Of a stretch of 64,000 bases of DNA, positions 25,894 through 34,748 are shown in pieces (position 1 is the stretch's first letter; the number at the start of each line of letters is the position of its first letter). Source of the stretch: Variovorax sp. PBS-H4 (GTDB taxonomy: Bacteria > Pseudomonadota > Gammaproteobacteria > Burkholderiales > Burkholderiaceae_C); contig NZ_LR594675.1 in assembly GCF_901827205.1 (NCBI RefSeq), forward strand, positions 2,728,001-2,792,000, given 5' to 3'. The notes beneath the pieces were generated by a model. It was not told the DNA's origin and ran no database searches. It saw only the letters and a program-made list of their open reading frames with translations. The position numbers and the translations under genes were made by a program.

Positions 25894-26997
25894 TCAGGCC
25901 CGGCGCAGCAGCCTGCGCAGCACGGTCTTGAGCGGGCTGGCTCCGAAGATCAGCTGCGAGTACGACAGGAAGAGCGCGCGGGGCAGCAGCAGGCTGCCGT
26001 AGTAGTAGATGCGGTACTGCCGCGGGCCGTGGCGGGTGTCCGGGTGACGCAGCGCGCGCCGCAGCAGGCCGAGGTCCTTGCCGTCCCCGGACAGCCAGCG
26101 CTCGAGGAAGCTGAGCCACAGATAGCCGCCCTGGTCCTCCAGCGGCCGCCACAGTGTGGAGGCGCCGGGCTGCTGGCGGTCGAGCTGCGCACGCAGCCAC
26201 AAGTCGAAGCGCGCGGCGCGCTGCCGCATCGCCTTGACCTGCGCCGCCGACACCATCGAGCCCTGCGTCGCGGAGGCGCCGTGCACGCGGTAGCGTGTCA
26301 GTGGCTCTGCAATCCAGGCGCAGGGGCTGAGCAGCGCTGCGGCCGTGCACAGCTGCAGGTCCTGGTACATCGTCCGGTCGGCGTCCAGCGGGCCGATCGC
26401 TTCCAGGACTTCGCGCCTGAAGGCCAGGCCCGAGGTCAGCGAGAGCACGAGGCAGGACGCCGCCTTCAAGGTCTCGACGGCCAGCCAACCCTCCGGCGCA
26501 CGGCCGCCGGGGTAGTAGGGCGCCAGGCCCAGGTGCGGCTGGCCCTCCGAGAAGCGCTGCATGGCGTTGTGCGTCCACCCCGGAAGCTGCCCGTCCACGC
26601 GCCGGCGCAGTGCGTCCAGCACCTTCTCGATGCGTTGCGGCGCGATGGCGTCGTCGGCGTCGAGCAGCAGCACCACGTCGCCGCTGCAGGCGGCAAGGGC
26701 AGCGTTGGTGGCCACGCAGATGCCGCCGTTGGGCTGGTGAATGGGCTGGACCTGCGGGAAGCGCGCGGCGTAGCTGTCGAGGAGTTGCGCGCTGTCATCG
26801 GTGGAGCCGTCGTTCACCACCACGATCTGGTCCGCTGCAACGGTCTGGTCGAGGCAGCTGTCGAGGCATTCCGACAAAAAGCGCCCGTAGTTGAAGCAGA
26901 TGATCGCGATGCTGACCTTCGGCACCGCCGGCAGCTCGGCCAAGGCCATGGGTTCGATTGCGAACGGTGCCTCGAAAGGAATTTTTTCGAATTTCAC
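25894..26997 (-). CDS. Glycosyltransferase family 2 protein
   Basis: A GT-A fold glycosyltransferase of 367 aa from GTG 26997. The N-terminal nucleotide-sugar domain has VSIAIICFNYGRFLSECLDS, VVNDGSTDDSAQLL (the DGS motif) and VVLLLDADDAI (DxD metal site). The C-terminal part has basic residues and the YRIYYYGSLLLPRALFLSY segment, which may be membrane-associated. GTG 26997 is chosen for an upstream gagg site; ATG 26949 (MALAELPAVPKV) is the alternative. No other polysaccharide gene is nearby, so the acceptor is unknown. It may be the last gene of the leftward block that starts with the FtsX permease, after a 142-base spacer. Confidence 0.85.
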   Translation of the reverse strand: MKFEKIPFEAPFAIEPMALAELPAVPKVSIAIICFNYGRFLSECLDSCLDQTVAADQIVVVNDGSTDDSAQLLDSYAARFPQVQPIHQPNGGICVATNAALAACSGDVVLLLDADDAIAPQRIEKVLDALRRRVDGQLPGWTHNAMQRFSEGQPHLGLAPYYPGGRAPEGWLAVETLKAASCLVLSLTSGLAFRREVLEAIGPLDADRTMYQDLQLCTAAALLSPCAWIAEPLTRYRVHGASATQGSMVSAAQVKAMRQRAARFDLWLRAQLDRQQPGASTLWRPLEDQGGYLWLSFLERWLSGDGKDLGLLRRALRHPDTRHGPRQYRIYYYGSLLLPRALFLSYSQLIFGASPLKTVLRRLLRRA

Positions 26998-27139
26998 GAC
27001 AGCGACCTCAGAGGCCACAGGGGCGGCGTCGTGGATTGTGCTCGCGGATTGCGCGTTGGTTGCAGTTTTTACAGCTCCGCGCGCGCTCCTTTGCAGCGTC
27101 CGCGATCCTTGGAGGCCCGCCGCGTGGGCGATCGACCGT

Positions 27140-27775
27140 TCAGGCCTGCAGGGCCAACGGATTCGGGCGGGGCTCGCCGACCTTCGTGAGCCTGTTGCGA
27201 TCGGTATGGTGGAAGGGCTCGGCCTGCCCCTGGATCTGCAGCACCGTGTCCTGGTCGTAAGACCAGCTCCCGTCGGCGTTGAAGACGACCTCGATGCGCC
27301 ATTCCAGCGTGGTGAAGGCATGCTCGATGAACGGGTTGGAGACGATGCCGTTCACCAGGCTTCCGTGCGTGGCCACGAGCTCGAATCGATCCGCGTCCGG
27401 ACTGGCCTGGCCGCTGGCCATCGCGACCTGGCCGCGCGGGATCGCGAGCGTGTGCATGACCGTACCGGTCGCGGGCTCCCACAGCCAGTAGCCGACCTGG
27501 TCGTGGTACGTCTTGGTCAGGCCCGGCTTGTGGATGAAGGTGTGATAGCGCAGGCCATAGAGTACCTGCGGCCCGTTGGTCTGCGGATCGATCGGCTGCA
27601 GTTCGTAATGCTCCACGTAGACCTGCGTCTTCGGCCCCTGCGCCTTGGGCTTGACGTCCACGCCCTTCTCGCCGCGCCAGAGGCCCGCCATCCGGCGCAG
27701 GGGGCCGAGGTGGTCGAGGGTTCGTCCATCCAGGTCGGAAGGCTCGGTGTAGATGTCGTCGGGAAACTTGGACAT
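27140..27775 (-). CDS. Heme-binding-like beta-barrel (FABP/DUF1794-type) protein
   Basis: A 211-aa protein. PLRRMAGLWRGEKG near the start and the strands YGLRYHTFIHKPGLTKTYHD, VGYWLWEPATGTVMHTLAIP and TTLEWRIEVVFNADGSWSYD fit the small beta-barrel family known as nitrobindin or heme-binding-like (DUF1794). No signal peptide, so cytoplasmic. ATG 27775 (MSKFPDDIYTEP) is chosen because relatives start this way; ATG 27811 is twelve codons upstream, and neither has a clear ribosome site. Role unknown. It follows the lipocalin-like gene after 107 bases. Confidence 0.78.
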   Translation of the reverse strand: MSKFPDDIYTEPSDLDGRTLDHLGPLRRMAGLWRGEKGVDVKPKAQGPKTQVYVEHYELQPIDPQTNGPQVLYGLRYHTFIHKPGLTKTYHDQVGYWLWEPATGTVMHTLAIPRGQVAMASGQASPDADRFELVATHGSLVNGIVSNPFIEHAFTTLEWRIEVVFNADGSWSYDQDTVLQIQGQAEPFHHTDRNRLTKVGEPRPNPLALQA

Positions 27776-27882
27776 GGCGTCGGAGAAGTCGATGAGGTTG
27801 CGGGGGGCCATCGGCGGCCAGGCAGCGGGGCGCCGGGGACGACACGGATTCTGCCCTGTCGCCGGGCGAGACGGCCGACGCG

Positions 27883-28941
27883 CTACATCCGCAACGGTTG
27901 CGCGTACCCTGTCATCTCCAGGTACCCGCGCCCGATGCGCCGGCCGTCCACGTCCAGCAGATCGCTGACGCCTTCCCAGTAGACGGCCCCGGTCGAGCCG
28001 CGGCTGTCGAGTTCCTGGTCGTCGAGCAGCGACTGCACGGTAAAGGTGCCCGCAGGCGTGTCGATGCGCCAGCGCAGCGGATAGACGGCCCGGGTGCGCG
28101 GACTGGTCCAGGCCCGTGCACCTTCGAATCGGACCTCGTCGGCGCCGAACACGCGCACCCGGCCGTCGGCACTGCGCAGCGAGCCGCCGAACCACAGGGC
28201 CGAGCCGTCGCGCCGGCGGATGCGGAAGGCCATCAACGCGCCGCCGTCGTCCAGGTTCATGCCGACCCAGTCCCAGCCCGCCGCATCGGGATGCAGGTAG
28301 GCATTGCTCCACTCGTGGTCCAGCCAGGCGCGGCCCTCCACATCGAAGCTTCGGCCCTGGATGCCGAGGCGGCCCTGCGTCGAGAGCTGCGGTTCGCTGT
28401 AGTAGTAGCTGGCCTGTTCGGCCTCCGGCCCCTTGCGCGAGAGGCCGTCCTTGCCTTGCAGCAGCACCGGCCCGGTCGGGGTGAAGTGCAGGTCGATCGC
28501 AAAGCCCTCGGCCGGCAGGCGGCCCGTGTAGCCACCCGCGTCGCGCTTCAGGGTCCAGTCGCGCAGCCGGATGTCGGTCTCTGCCTCGGCGGCGGACGCG
28601 ATGCCGAAGCCTGCGCGCGCGATGCGCTGGTCGTGCCAGAGCCTGCGCGCCTGGAGGTCCGTGATGGCCGCATGCGCAAAGATCATCTGGCGTGCCGCGA
28701 AGGCCGAACGCATCTGCTGCGTGCCATCCACGCGCGAGCGGAAGAAGGTGAGCTGGAAGCCGAATTCGCGCGTGCCGGAGCGGGCGTGCCCGGTGATGTA
28801 CCACCATTCGGTCTGCAGCTCCGGATGGCTGCCGAAGTCGCGGGGGAACTGCATCGTGCGTGCGGGCAGCGCCCATGCAGGCGGCATCGCCAGTGCCGTC
28901 ATGGCGAGCAGGGCGCGCCGGGACAGTCCGTGCGGGGCCAT
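27883..28941 (-). CDS. Lipocalin-like protein of the AttH/CrtC family
   Basis: A 352-aa secreted or membrane-facing protein with a signal region (RRALLAMTALAMPPAWALPA; twin-arginine-like). The FPRDFGSHPELQTEWWYITG start and the second lipocalin repeat around WLDHEWSNAYLHPDAAGWDW are hallmarks of the AttH/carotenoid 1,2-hydratase-like family. No carotenoid genes are nearby, so hydratase activity is unlikely. AttH genes are usually paired with an FtsX-type permease, and one is present upstream here (30135-32687). It starts six bases after the PLP-enzyme stop, so the two are one operon. Probable role: envelope lipid or lipoprotein handling. Confidence 0.88.
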   Translation of the reverse strand: MAPHGLSRRALLAMTALAMPPAWALPARTMQFPRDFGSHPELQTEWWYITGHARSGTREFGFQLTFFRSRVDGTQQMRSAFAARQMIFAHAAITDLQARRLWHDQRIARAGFGIASAAEAETDIRLRDWTLKRDAGGYTGRLPAEGFAIDLHFTPTGPVLLQGKDGLSRKGPEAEQASYYYSEPQLSTQGRLGIQGRSFDVEGRAWLDHEWSNAYLHPDAAGWDWVGMNLDDGGALMAFRIRRRDGSALWFGGSLRSADGRVRVFGADEVRFEGARAWTSPRTRAVYPLRWRIDTPAGTFTVQSLLDDQELDSRGSTGAVYWEGVSDLLDVDGRRIGRGYLEMTGYAQPLRM

Positions 28942-28947
28942 GGGTTC

Positions 28948-30018
28948 TCAGCCCGCGAGCGCGGCCTGCACGCGCTCCTCGGCCGCGCCGCAGTCGCCGA
29001 AGTTCCGCGCCACCCAGCCGAGGTCGTGGTAGCTGGGCAGGTAGCGTTCGCCCGCGTCGCACAGCAGCGAGAGGATGGAGCCCCGCCGACCGGCCGTGCG
29101 CATCTCGCCGGCCAACGCCAGCATGCCGATGAAGTTGGTGCCGGTCGAAGGCCCCACCTTGCGGCCCAACAGACGGGAGAGCACGCGCATCGCGGCCACC
29201 GACTCGACGTTCGGCACTTCGATCATGCGGTTGACCAGCGAGGGGATGAAGCTGGGCTCGACCCGCGGCCGGCCGATGCCCTCGATGCGCGAGCCGGTCG
29301 CGGTCAGCGTCGCGTCGCCACTGCGGTGGTACGCCGTGAAGACCGAGCCTTCGGGGTCGGCCACGCAGATCCGGGTGTCGTGGCAGCGGTAGCGCACATA
29401 GCGTCCGATGGTCGCGCTGGTGCCGCCGGTGCCCGCGCCCACCACGATCCAGGCCGGCACCGGATGCCGCTCGTGCGCCATCTGCTGGAACATGCTTTCC
29501 GCAATGTTGTTGTTGCCGCGCCAATCGGTGGCGCGCTCGGCATACGTGAACTGGTCCATGTAGTGACCGCCGGCGCGTTGTGCGAGCGCGCGGGCTTCGT
29601 CATACACCTGCGCAGCGTGGTCGACGAAGTGGCAGCGCCCGCCGTAGAAATCGATCTGCGCGATCTTTTCCGGCGAGGTGCTCCTTGGCATCACGGCGAT
29701 GAAGGGCAGGCCCAGCAGACGAGCGAAGTAGGCCTCGCTCACCGCTGTCGAGCCGCTCGAGGCCTCGACGATGGTGGTGCTCGCGCCGACCCAGCCGTTG
29801 CACAGCGCGTAGAGAAAAAGCGAGCGCGCCAGCCGATGCTTGAGGCTGCCGGTCGGGTGCGTCGATTCGTCCTTCAGGTAAAGGTCGATGCCCAGCGCCG
29901 CGAAGCCCGGCAGCGGCAACGGGATCAGGTGCGTGTCGGCGCTGCGATGGTAGTCCGCCTCGATGCGACGGATCGCGCCGGCAAGCCAGCCGGCGCTGGG
30001 GGAGGGAGATGCGTTCAT
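28948..30018 (-). CDS. PLP-dependent cysteine synthase-like enzyme (fold type II)
   Basis: A 356-aa tryptophan synthase beta-superfamily enzyme. The PLP lysine is K60 in THPTGSLKHR; the substrate loop EASSGSTAVSEAYFAR and phosphate-cup glycines GAGTGGTSATIGRY are both present. Similar to O-acetylserine sulfhydrylase/cystathionine beta-synthase-like proteins but not a standard CysK or CysM. Start ATG 30018 (MNASPSP) is preferred; ATG 30042 is an alternative. It sits between an FtsX permease and an AttH-like gene, an association that is not explained by cysteine synthesis. Substrate unknown. Confidence 0.88.
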   Translation of the reverse strand: MNASPSPSAGWLAGAIRRIEADYHRSADTHLIPLPLPGFAALGIDLYLKDESTHPTGSLKHRLARSLFLYALCNGWVGASTTIVEASSGSTAVSEAYFARLLGLPFIAVMPRSTSPEKIAQIDFYGGRCHFVDHAAQVYDEARALAQRAGGHYMDQFTYAERATDWRGNNNIAESMFQQMAHERHPVPAWIVVGAGTGGTSATIGRYVRYRCHDTRICVADPEGSVFTAYHRSGDATLTATGSRIEGIGRPRVEPSFIPSLVNRMIEVPNVESVAAMRVLSRLLGRKVGPSTGTNFIGMLALAGEMRTAGRRGSILSLLCDAGERYLPSYHDLGWVARNFGDCGAAEERVQAALAG

Positions 30019-30134
30019 GGGCGCATTGTCACCACTGTCCATGCGCTTGCGCGCGGACGCAGCACACTGGCTTTCGAGGACACCACCCTGCCGCGCCGTC
30101 GGCTAACAGAAGCTCGTCCACGCAATGAACTGGA

Positions 30135-32687
30135 CTACCAGTCTTCCTTGACCGCCAGCACCGCGTCGCGCGAAGCCGCTGCGCGGCCGGCGAGCCAGGC
30201 GGTCATGGTGCCCGCTGCCATCACCGCGACGCACAGCGCTGCCAGGCGTCCCCACGGCAGCAGCAGGTCCATGGTCCAGTGGAAGCTCTGCGGGTTGACC
30301 ACATGCACCAGCACCACCGCGACCGCGAGCCCGAGTCCCAGGCCCGCGGCTGCGCCGATCGCGGTCCAAGCCGCGCCTTCGCCCGCCACCACGGCCAGCA
30401 CCTGTGCGCGCGTGAAGCCCAGGTGCGCGAGCAGCCCGAACTCCTTGCGCCGCGCCAGCACCTGCGCGCTGAAGCTGGCTGCAATGCCGAACAGCCCGAT
30501 CCCGATCGCCACCGCCTGCAGCCAGTAGGTGACGGCGAAGCTGCGATCGAAGATGCGCAGCGAGGTCGCGCGCAGCTGCCCAACGGAGGCGATCTCGATC
30601 GGCTCGGCCGCACCGAACTCGCGCGCCGCCCATGCCCGCACGGCTTGCTGGACCTGCGCCTCGTTCGCACCCGGCGCCAGCCAGAGCGCGACATCGCTCA
30701 CGCTGCGGTCGCCGGTGAGGCGCTCGAAGTCGCGCGCATCCATCGTGATCGCACCGAACTGCCGCACGTAGTCGCGCCACACGCCGGCCACGAAGAAGCG
30801 CGCCTGTCCGCCGAAGGCGCGCTCCAGCGGCTCGAAGCGCGTGCCGGGCCTCGCGCCGTAGAGCTCGACCATGGCCTCGCTCACGTACACGCCGATCGAG
30901 CCCGCGGGCACCGGCTGCGGGGCGCCCAGCAGCGGCAGCGAGCGCGACGCGCCGTCATCGAGGCTGCGAGATATCAGCGTGACCGAGGGCCGCGTCGGAT
31001 CGAGCAGCAGCGCGCGCGTGCGCAGTGTGCCGCTGCGCGCCACGCCCGGCAGCGCCGACAGCGCATGCACCGAGGCCGGCGTGAAGGCCGCCTGCTCGCC
31101 GCCGACCGAGCCGCCACCACCGCCGCTGGCGCTGCGCACATACAGATCGGCCGGCAGCACCACGTCCAGCCATTGCGTCACCGATTCGCGGAAGCTCGCC
31201 ACCATCACCGTCAGCGCGACCGCCAGGCTGAGGCTCGCGACCACGCCACTGACGGCCACCGCGGCCGTGGCGCGCATGCGCCGCGCGCGCTCGATGGCCA
31301 GCATCGGCAGCACGTGCCGGGCGAAGACCGGCGCCAGCCGGTCGTAGAGCAGGGCGATCAGCCAGGGAAGGGCGGCGATGCCGCCCACCAGCAGGAAGCC
31401 CACGGAAAGGTACGCCGCGATGGGGATGCCGAAGACTGCAGGCGCCATGGCCAACGCGATCCCGGCGGTGACCAGCAGCAGCGCGATCTTGTGTGCGCCG
31501 CCTTGCGCATGCGCCGCGCCCAGGCCCTTGAGCGTCTGCGCTTCGGGCAACGCCTGCGCCGCCCGCGCCGGCCACCAGCCGCCGACCGCTGCGGCGAGCA
31601 GGCCCAAGGCGCCGTAGAGCAGCGCCGGCCCCCAGCGCCAGCGCAGCGTCGGCGCGACCCCCTCGAAGTAGCCGCCGCCGAGGTCGCCGCCCAGCACCCG
31701 CAGGCCGAAGGCGGCAAGCGCGGTGCCGAGTGCAATCCCCGCGATGCTGCCGACCAGGCCCAGCGCCAGCGACTCGGCCAGCACCAGCCGCAGCCGCTCG
31801 CGCGGTGTGAGCCCGAGCACGCCGAGCAGCGCGAACTGCTGCGCACGCTTGGCCACGCTCAGGGCCAGCACCGAGAACACCAGGAAGGCGCCCGTGAACA
31901 GCGCCACCAGCGCGAGCACCGTCAGGTTGACGCGGTAGGCCCGCGAGAGATTGCTCACGCGCTCGGCCGCATCGCCCGGCTCGGCGATCTGGATGTTCGA
32001 GGGACAGCCAGGCGACTCGCGCAGCGCGCGCATGAAGGCTGCGCGATCGGTGCCGGGCGCGAGCCGCAGGTCGATGCGGGTCAGCTGCCCGGCGCGGCCG
32101 AACAGGTCCTGTGCTGCGCCGATGTCCATCACCGCCAGCGCGGCGCCACCGGCGGCGACCTGTCCGGCGATGCGCAGCTCGCGCGTCTGCGTGTCGATGC
32201 GCAGCGGCAATTGCGTCGCGCTTTCGCCCATGGCGTTGCGCGCGGCCGCGTTGAGGAACACCGTGTCGGGCGCGAGCAGGGCGAAGCGGTCGGCGCCTTC
32301 GGTCGGTCGCGGCATCAGCGCGGGCGCGATGGTGGGAAGCACCAGCGCATCCACGCCGATCACGCGCAGCGGCAGTCGGCGGGCATCGCCTGCGAGCGCC
32401 ACGGCCTGCGTCTCCAGCACCGGGCTCGCGAGCTGGACCTGCGGCATCTGCGCGACACGGCCGAACAGGGACTCGTCGAAGCCGCCCTGCGCTGCGCGTA
32501 GCTCCAGGTCAGGCTGGCCATTGACCGAGCGCACCGCGCTGGAGAATTCGTCGAGCGCCGAGGCGTTGATCAGGTGGACCGAAAAGGCGAGCGCGACGCC
32601 AAGCATGACCGCCAGCACGGCCGCGGCGCTGCGCCAGGGGTGGTGGCGGAGTTCCTGCCAGGAGAAGGTGCGGAGAAGGGTTCGCAT
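30135..32687 (-). CDS. Large FtsX-type ABC transporter permease
   Basis: An 850-aa inner-membrane protein with the two-FtsX-domain layout (1 + 3 helices repeated): first helix WRSAAAVLAVMLGVALAFSV, a large periplasmic MacB_PCD-like domain, helices near 260-380 (LTVLALVALFTGAFLVFSVL), a second periplasmic part and C-terminal helices near 730-840. Such permeases act with a LolD-like ATPase in mechanotransmission or lipoprotein/lipid release. No ATPase gene adjoins it; the LolD-like ATPase at 55036-55692 is a candidate partner. ATG 32687 is chosen at MRTLLRTFSWQELRHHPWR. It leads the operon with the PLP enzyme and AttH-like gene. Confidence 0.9.
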   Translation of the reverse strand: MRTLLRTFSWQELRHHPWRSAAAVLAVMLGVALAFSVHLINASALDEFSSAVRSVNGQPDLELRAAQGGFDESLFGRVAQMPQVQLASPVLETQAVALAGDARRLPLRVIGVDALVLPTIAPALMPRPTEGADRFALLAPDTVFLNAAARNAMGESATQLPLRIDTQTRELRIAGQVAAGGAALAVMDIGAAQDLFGRAGQLTRIDLRLAPGTDRAAFMRALRESPGCPSNIQIAEPGDAAERVSNLSRAYRVNLTVLALVALFTGAFLVFSVLALSVAKRAQQFALLGVLGLTPRERLRLVLAESLALGLVGSIAGIALGTALAAFGLRVLGGDLGGGYFEGVAPTLRWRWGPALLYGALGLLAAAVGGWWPARAAQALPEAQTLKGLGAAHAQGGAHKIALLLVTAGIALAMAPAVFGIPIAAYLSVGFLLVGGIAALPWLIALLYDRLAPVFARHVLPMLAIERARRMRATAAVAVSGVVASLSLAVALTVMVASFRESVTQWLDVVLPADLYVRSASGGGGGSVGGEQAAFTPASVHALSALPGVARSGTLRTRALLLDPTRPSVTLISRSLDDGASRSLPLLGAPQPVPAGSIGVYVSEAMVELYGARPGTRFEPLERAFGGQARFFVAGVWRDYVRQFGAITMDARDFERLTGDRSVSDVALWLAPGANEAQVQQAVRAWAAREFGAAEPIEIASVGQLRATSLRIFDRSFAVTYWLQAVAIGIGLFGIAASFSAQVLARRKEFGLLAHLGFTRAQVLAVVAGEGAAWTAIGAAAGLGLGLAVAVVLVHVVNPQSFHWTMDLLLPWGRLAALCVAVMAAGTMTAWLAGRAAASRDAVLAVKEDW

Positions 32688-32922
32688 CGGGAATCGATTC
32701 TGCTCGCAGCTTGGAGGCTGGACCACGGCGCGGACAAGCGTCGGCTATATCCCTGCAGGGCTACTCGATGCAGCGACTTCATCGTCTTTGTCGATGGAAG
32801 CCGCCGCTGGTACCGGGGCAGGGTCAAGATTCTCCGTCAAGCGTGGCGCCATTTGCACAGGGTCGAGTGGCTACCAAGGTTGACGCAGCCGGGGCGCGCG
32901 TGACGCTGAGCGCCGTGCACGA

Positions 32923-34173
32923 TCAAAGCCGCGCGGCCTCCGCCACAAGATAGGCACGCACCGCCTCGCTGGTGCTGAGCCCCGCCGCGCGTGCATACGC
33001 CTGGCGCGCCGCTTCCCTTTCGCCGCTTGCGCCCAGAAGATGCCCCCGCGCCGCCCAGTAGGGCTGGTAGTTCGCGACTTCGTCCGCCGCCAACGCGTCG
33101 AGGGCCTGCAAACCGGCGGCGGGGCCCTCGGCCCGCGCCAGCGCGCAGGCCCGGCTCACTTGCGCGCCGATGCTGGGACGCAGCGCAACCAACCCGTCGT
33201 AAAGCGCGAGCACCGCCTCGGGCGGAACCGGCGCGCCGAGGTGCCTCGCGCAGTGTGCGGACTGGATCGCCGCCTCGATCTGGTAGGCGCCGGCCGCGCG
33301 CATGCCGGCCGCGCGCTTCAGGGCCTCCTCGGCCTGCGCGTGCATGCCGAGGTCCCATTGCCGGCTGTCCTGCACATCGAGCGGCACATAGGCGCCGGTG
33401 TCGCTGCGGCGGGCTGCGGTGCGGCTCTCGCAGAACAGCATCAGCGCCAGCAGGCCGAGCGGTTCGGGCTCCTGCGGCATCAGGCCGCAGAGGATGCGGC
33501 ACAGGTCGATGGCCTCGCGGGTGAGGCCGCGCTGCACGTTGTCGGCACCGTCGATGTCGTCCCAGCCCGTGCCGTAGGCGGCGTAGATGCCGTCGAGCAC
33601 GTCCTGCAGGCGCTGCGGCAGATCCTTGGCGCGCGGGAACTCGAAGGGGATGCGCGCCGCGCGGATGCGGGCCTTGGCCCGCACCAGCCGCTGGCCCAGC
33701 GTGGCCGGCGCGACCAGGAAGGCGCCGGCCATGCGCGACGCGTCGAGGCCGAGCACGGTTTGCAGCATCAAGGGCGCGCGTGCCGCGGGGTCGATGGCCG
33801 GATGCGCGCAGACGAAGAAGAGGCGAAGCCGCTCGTCCGGCACCGCCTCGCCGCCGCTCGCATCGGCGGCAAACTCGTCGGCCACGGTCAGCAGCGTCTG
33901 CCCGGCCTCTTCCTGCACGCGGCTGTGGCGCCAGGCGTCCAGCACGCGATGGCGCGCCACGCTCAGCAACCAGGCCTCCGGCTGGCGCGGGATGCCCTCG
34001 GCGGGCCAGCGCTCGAGCGCGCGCGCGAAGGCCTCGGCCAAGGCATCTTCCGAGGCGGCGATGTCGCGCGTGCGCGCCGAGAGAATCGCGACCAGCCGGC
34101 CATAGGATTGGCGCGCCGCCTGTTCGGCTGCCGCATGCGCTTGCTGTGCCTCGGGGAGGGCCGGGGCCGTCAC
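32923..34173 (-). CDS. ECF sigma factor of the ECF42 type with C-terminal TPR-like extension
   Basis: A 416-aa RNA polymerase sigma factor. Region 2 (DALAEAFARALERWPAEG, PEAWLLSVARHRVLDAWRH) and region 4 (PLMLQTVLGLDASRMAGAFL) are followed by a roughly 200-residue helical C-terminal extension with TPR-like repeats, the architecture of ECF42 sigma factors. Start is GTG 34173, which overlaps the stop of the DGPF gene by four bases (GTGA). ECF42 members have no anti-sigma factor and are always found with DGPF/YciI proteins, as here. The extension is thought to control activity. Confidence 0.9.
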   Translation of the reverse strand: MTAPALPEAQQAHAAAEQAARQSYGRLVAILSARTRDIAASEDALAEAFARALERWPAEGIPRQPEAWLLSVARHRVLDAWRHSRVQEEAGQTLLTVADEFAADASGGEAVPDERLRLFFVCAHPAIDPAARAPLMLQTVLGLDASRMAGAFLVAPATLGQRLVRAKARIRAARIPFEFPRAKDLPQRLQDVLDGIYAAYGTGWDDIDGADNVQRGLTREAIDLCRILCGLMPQEPEPLGLLALMLFCESRTAARRSDTGAYVPLDVQDSRQWDLGMHAQAEEALKRAAGMRAAGAYQIEAAIQSAHCARHLGAPVPPEAVLALYDGLVALRPSIGAQVSRACALARAEGPAAGLQALDALAADEVANYQPYWAARGHLLGASGEREAARQAYARAAGLSTSEAVRAYLVAEAARL

Positions 34174-34529
34174 ATCCCGGTGGGCGCGGTGAAGACGGGG
34201 CGCACTTCCACGCCGCCGGTTGCGGCGCAGGGCGCACGCGCGGCCCATTCCAGCGCGGCGTCGAGGTCCGGCACGTCGATCACGAAGTAGCCGCCGAGCT
34301 GCTCCTTGGTGTCGGCGAACGGGCCGTCCTGCACCTGGCGCTTGTCGCCGCGCACGCGCAGCGTGGTGCCGGTCATCGGCGGGTGCAGGCCATGGCCGTT
34401 CTGCGCGATGCCCGACTGGCGCACCGCGCCCACGTAGTCCATCCAGCTCGCGCGATAGGCCTGGGCCTTGGCTTCGTCGCGCTGGTCGAACTCGGACTGG
34501 GGTTGGTAGAACATCAGCATGTATTGCAT
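34170..34529 (-). CDS. YciI/DGPF-domain protein, partner of the ECF42 sigma factor
   Basis: A 119-aa ferredoxin-like-fold protein. MQYMLMFYQPQSEFDQRDE at the start and the DGPFADTKEQLGGYFVID motif name the DGPF (YCII-related) family. These proteins accompany ECF42 sigma factors and are among their targets; their biochemical role is unknown. ATG 34529 has an excellent ggagg site. The stop overlaps the sigma gene start by four bases, so expression is coupled. An ECF42-type promoter lies about 40-70 bases upstream. Confidence 0.92.
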   Translation of the reverse strand: MQYMLMFYQPQSEFDQRDEAKAQAYRASWMDYVGAVRQSGIAQNGHGLHPPMTGTTLRVRGDKRQVQDGPFADTKEQLGGYFVIDVPDLDAALEWAARAPCAATGGVEVRPVFTAPTGM

Positions 34530-34576
34530 GGGAGACCTCCGGGGAACGTATGTCGAGCAGGATCGCTCATCCCCAT

Positions 34577-34603
34577 GACGTCTGGCAAGGCGGTATTTCG
34601 ACA
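34577..34603 (-). promoter_or_regulatory. ECF42-type promoter upstream of the DGPF-sigma operon
   Basis: Minus strand: TGTCGA (complement of 34598-34603), 17 bases, CGTC (complement of 34577-34580). This matches the ECF42 target motif as I recall it (TGTCGA at -35, CG followed by A or T and C at -10). Predicted start near 34568, giving a leader of about 40 bases to the DGPF ATG. It implies positive autoregulation. The rest of the 219-base gap holds no gene that I can see. Confidence 0.65.
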
Positions 34604-34748
34604 GCGATTTGCCGGCGGACCCGGAAAGTGATCGGCAATTGCGCCCATGAACCGCAGCGAAGCGCGCAACGGCGTGTGCCCGGCGAGAGCGATGCTTATC
34701 GCAAGCAATGCGGCGGCTGTCCTGCGCTGCGGGCCTGGCCCGGGTCAA

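Noticed and set aside
27776..29524. A 794-codon fusion ending in the beta-barrel protein
   Set aside because: Everything before 27775 is an out-of-frame reading of the AttH-like and PLP genes, with Arg-rich low-complexity translation.
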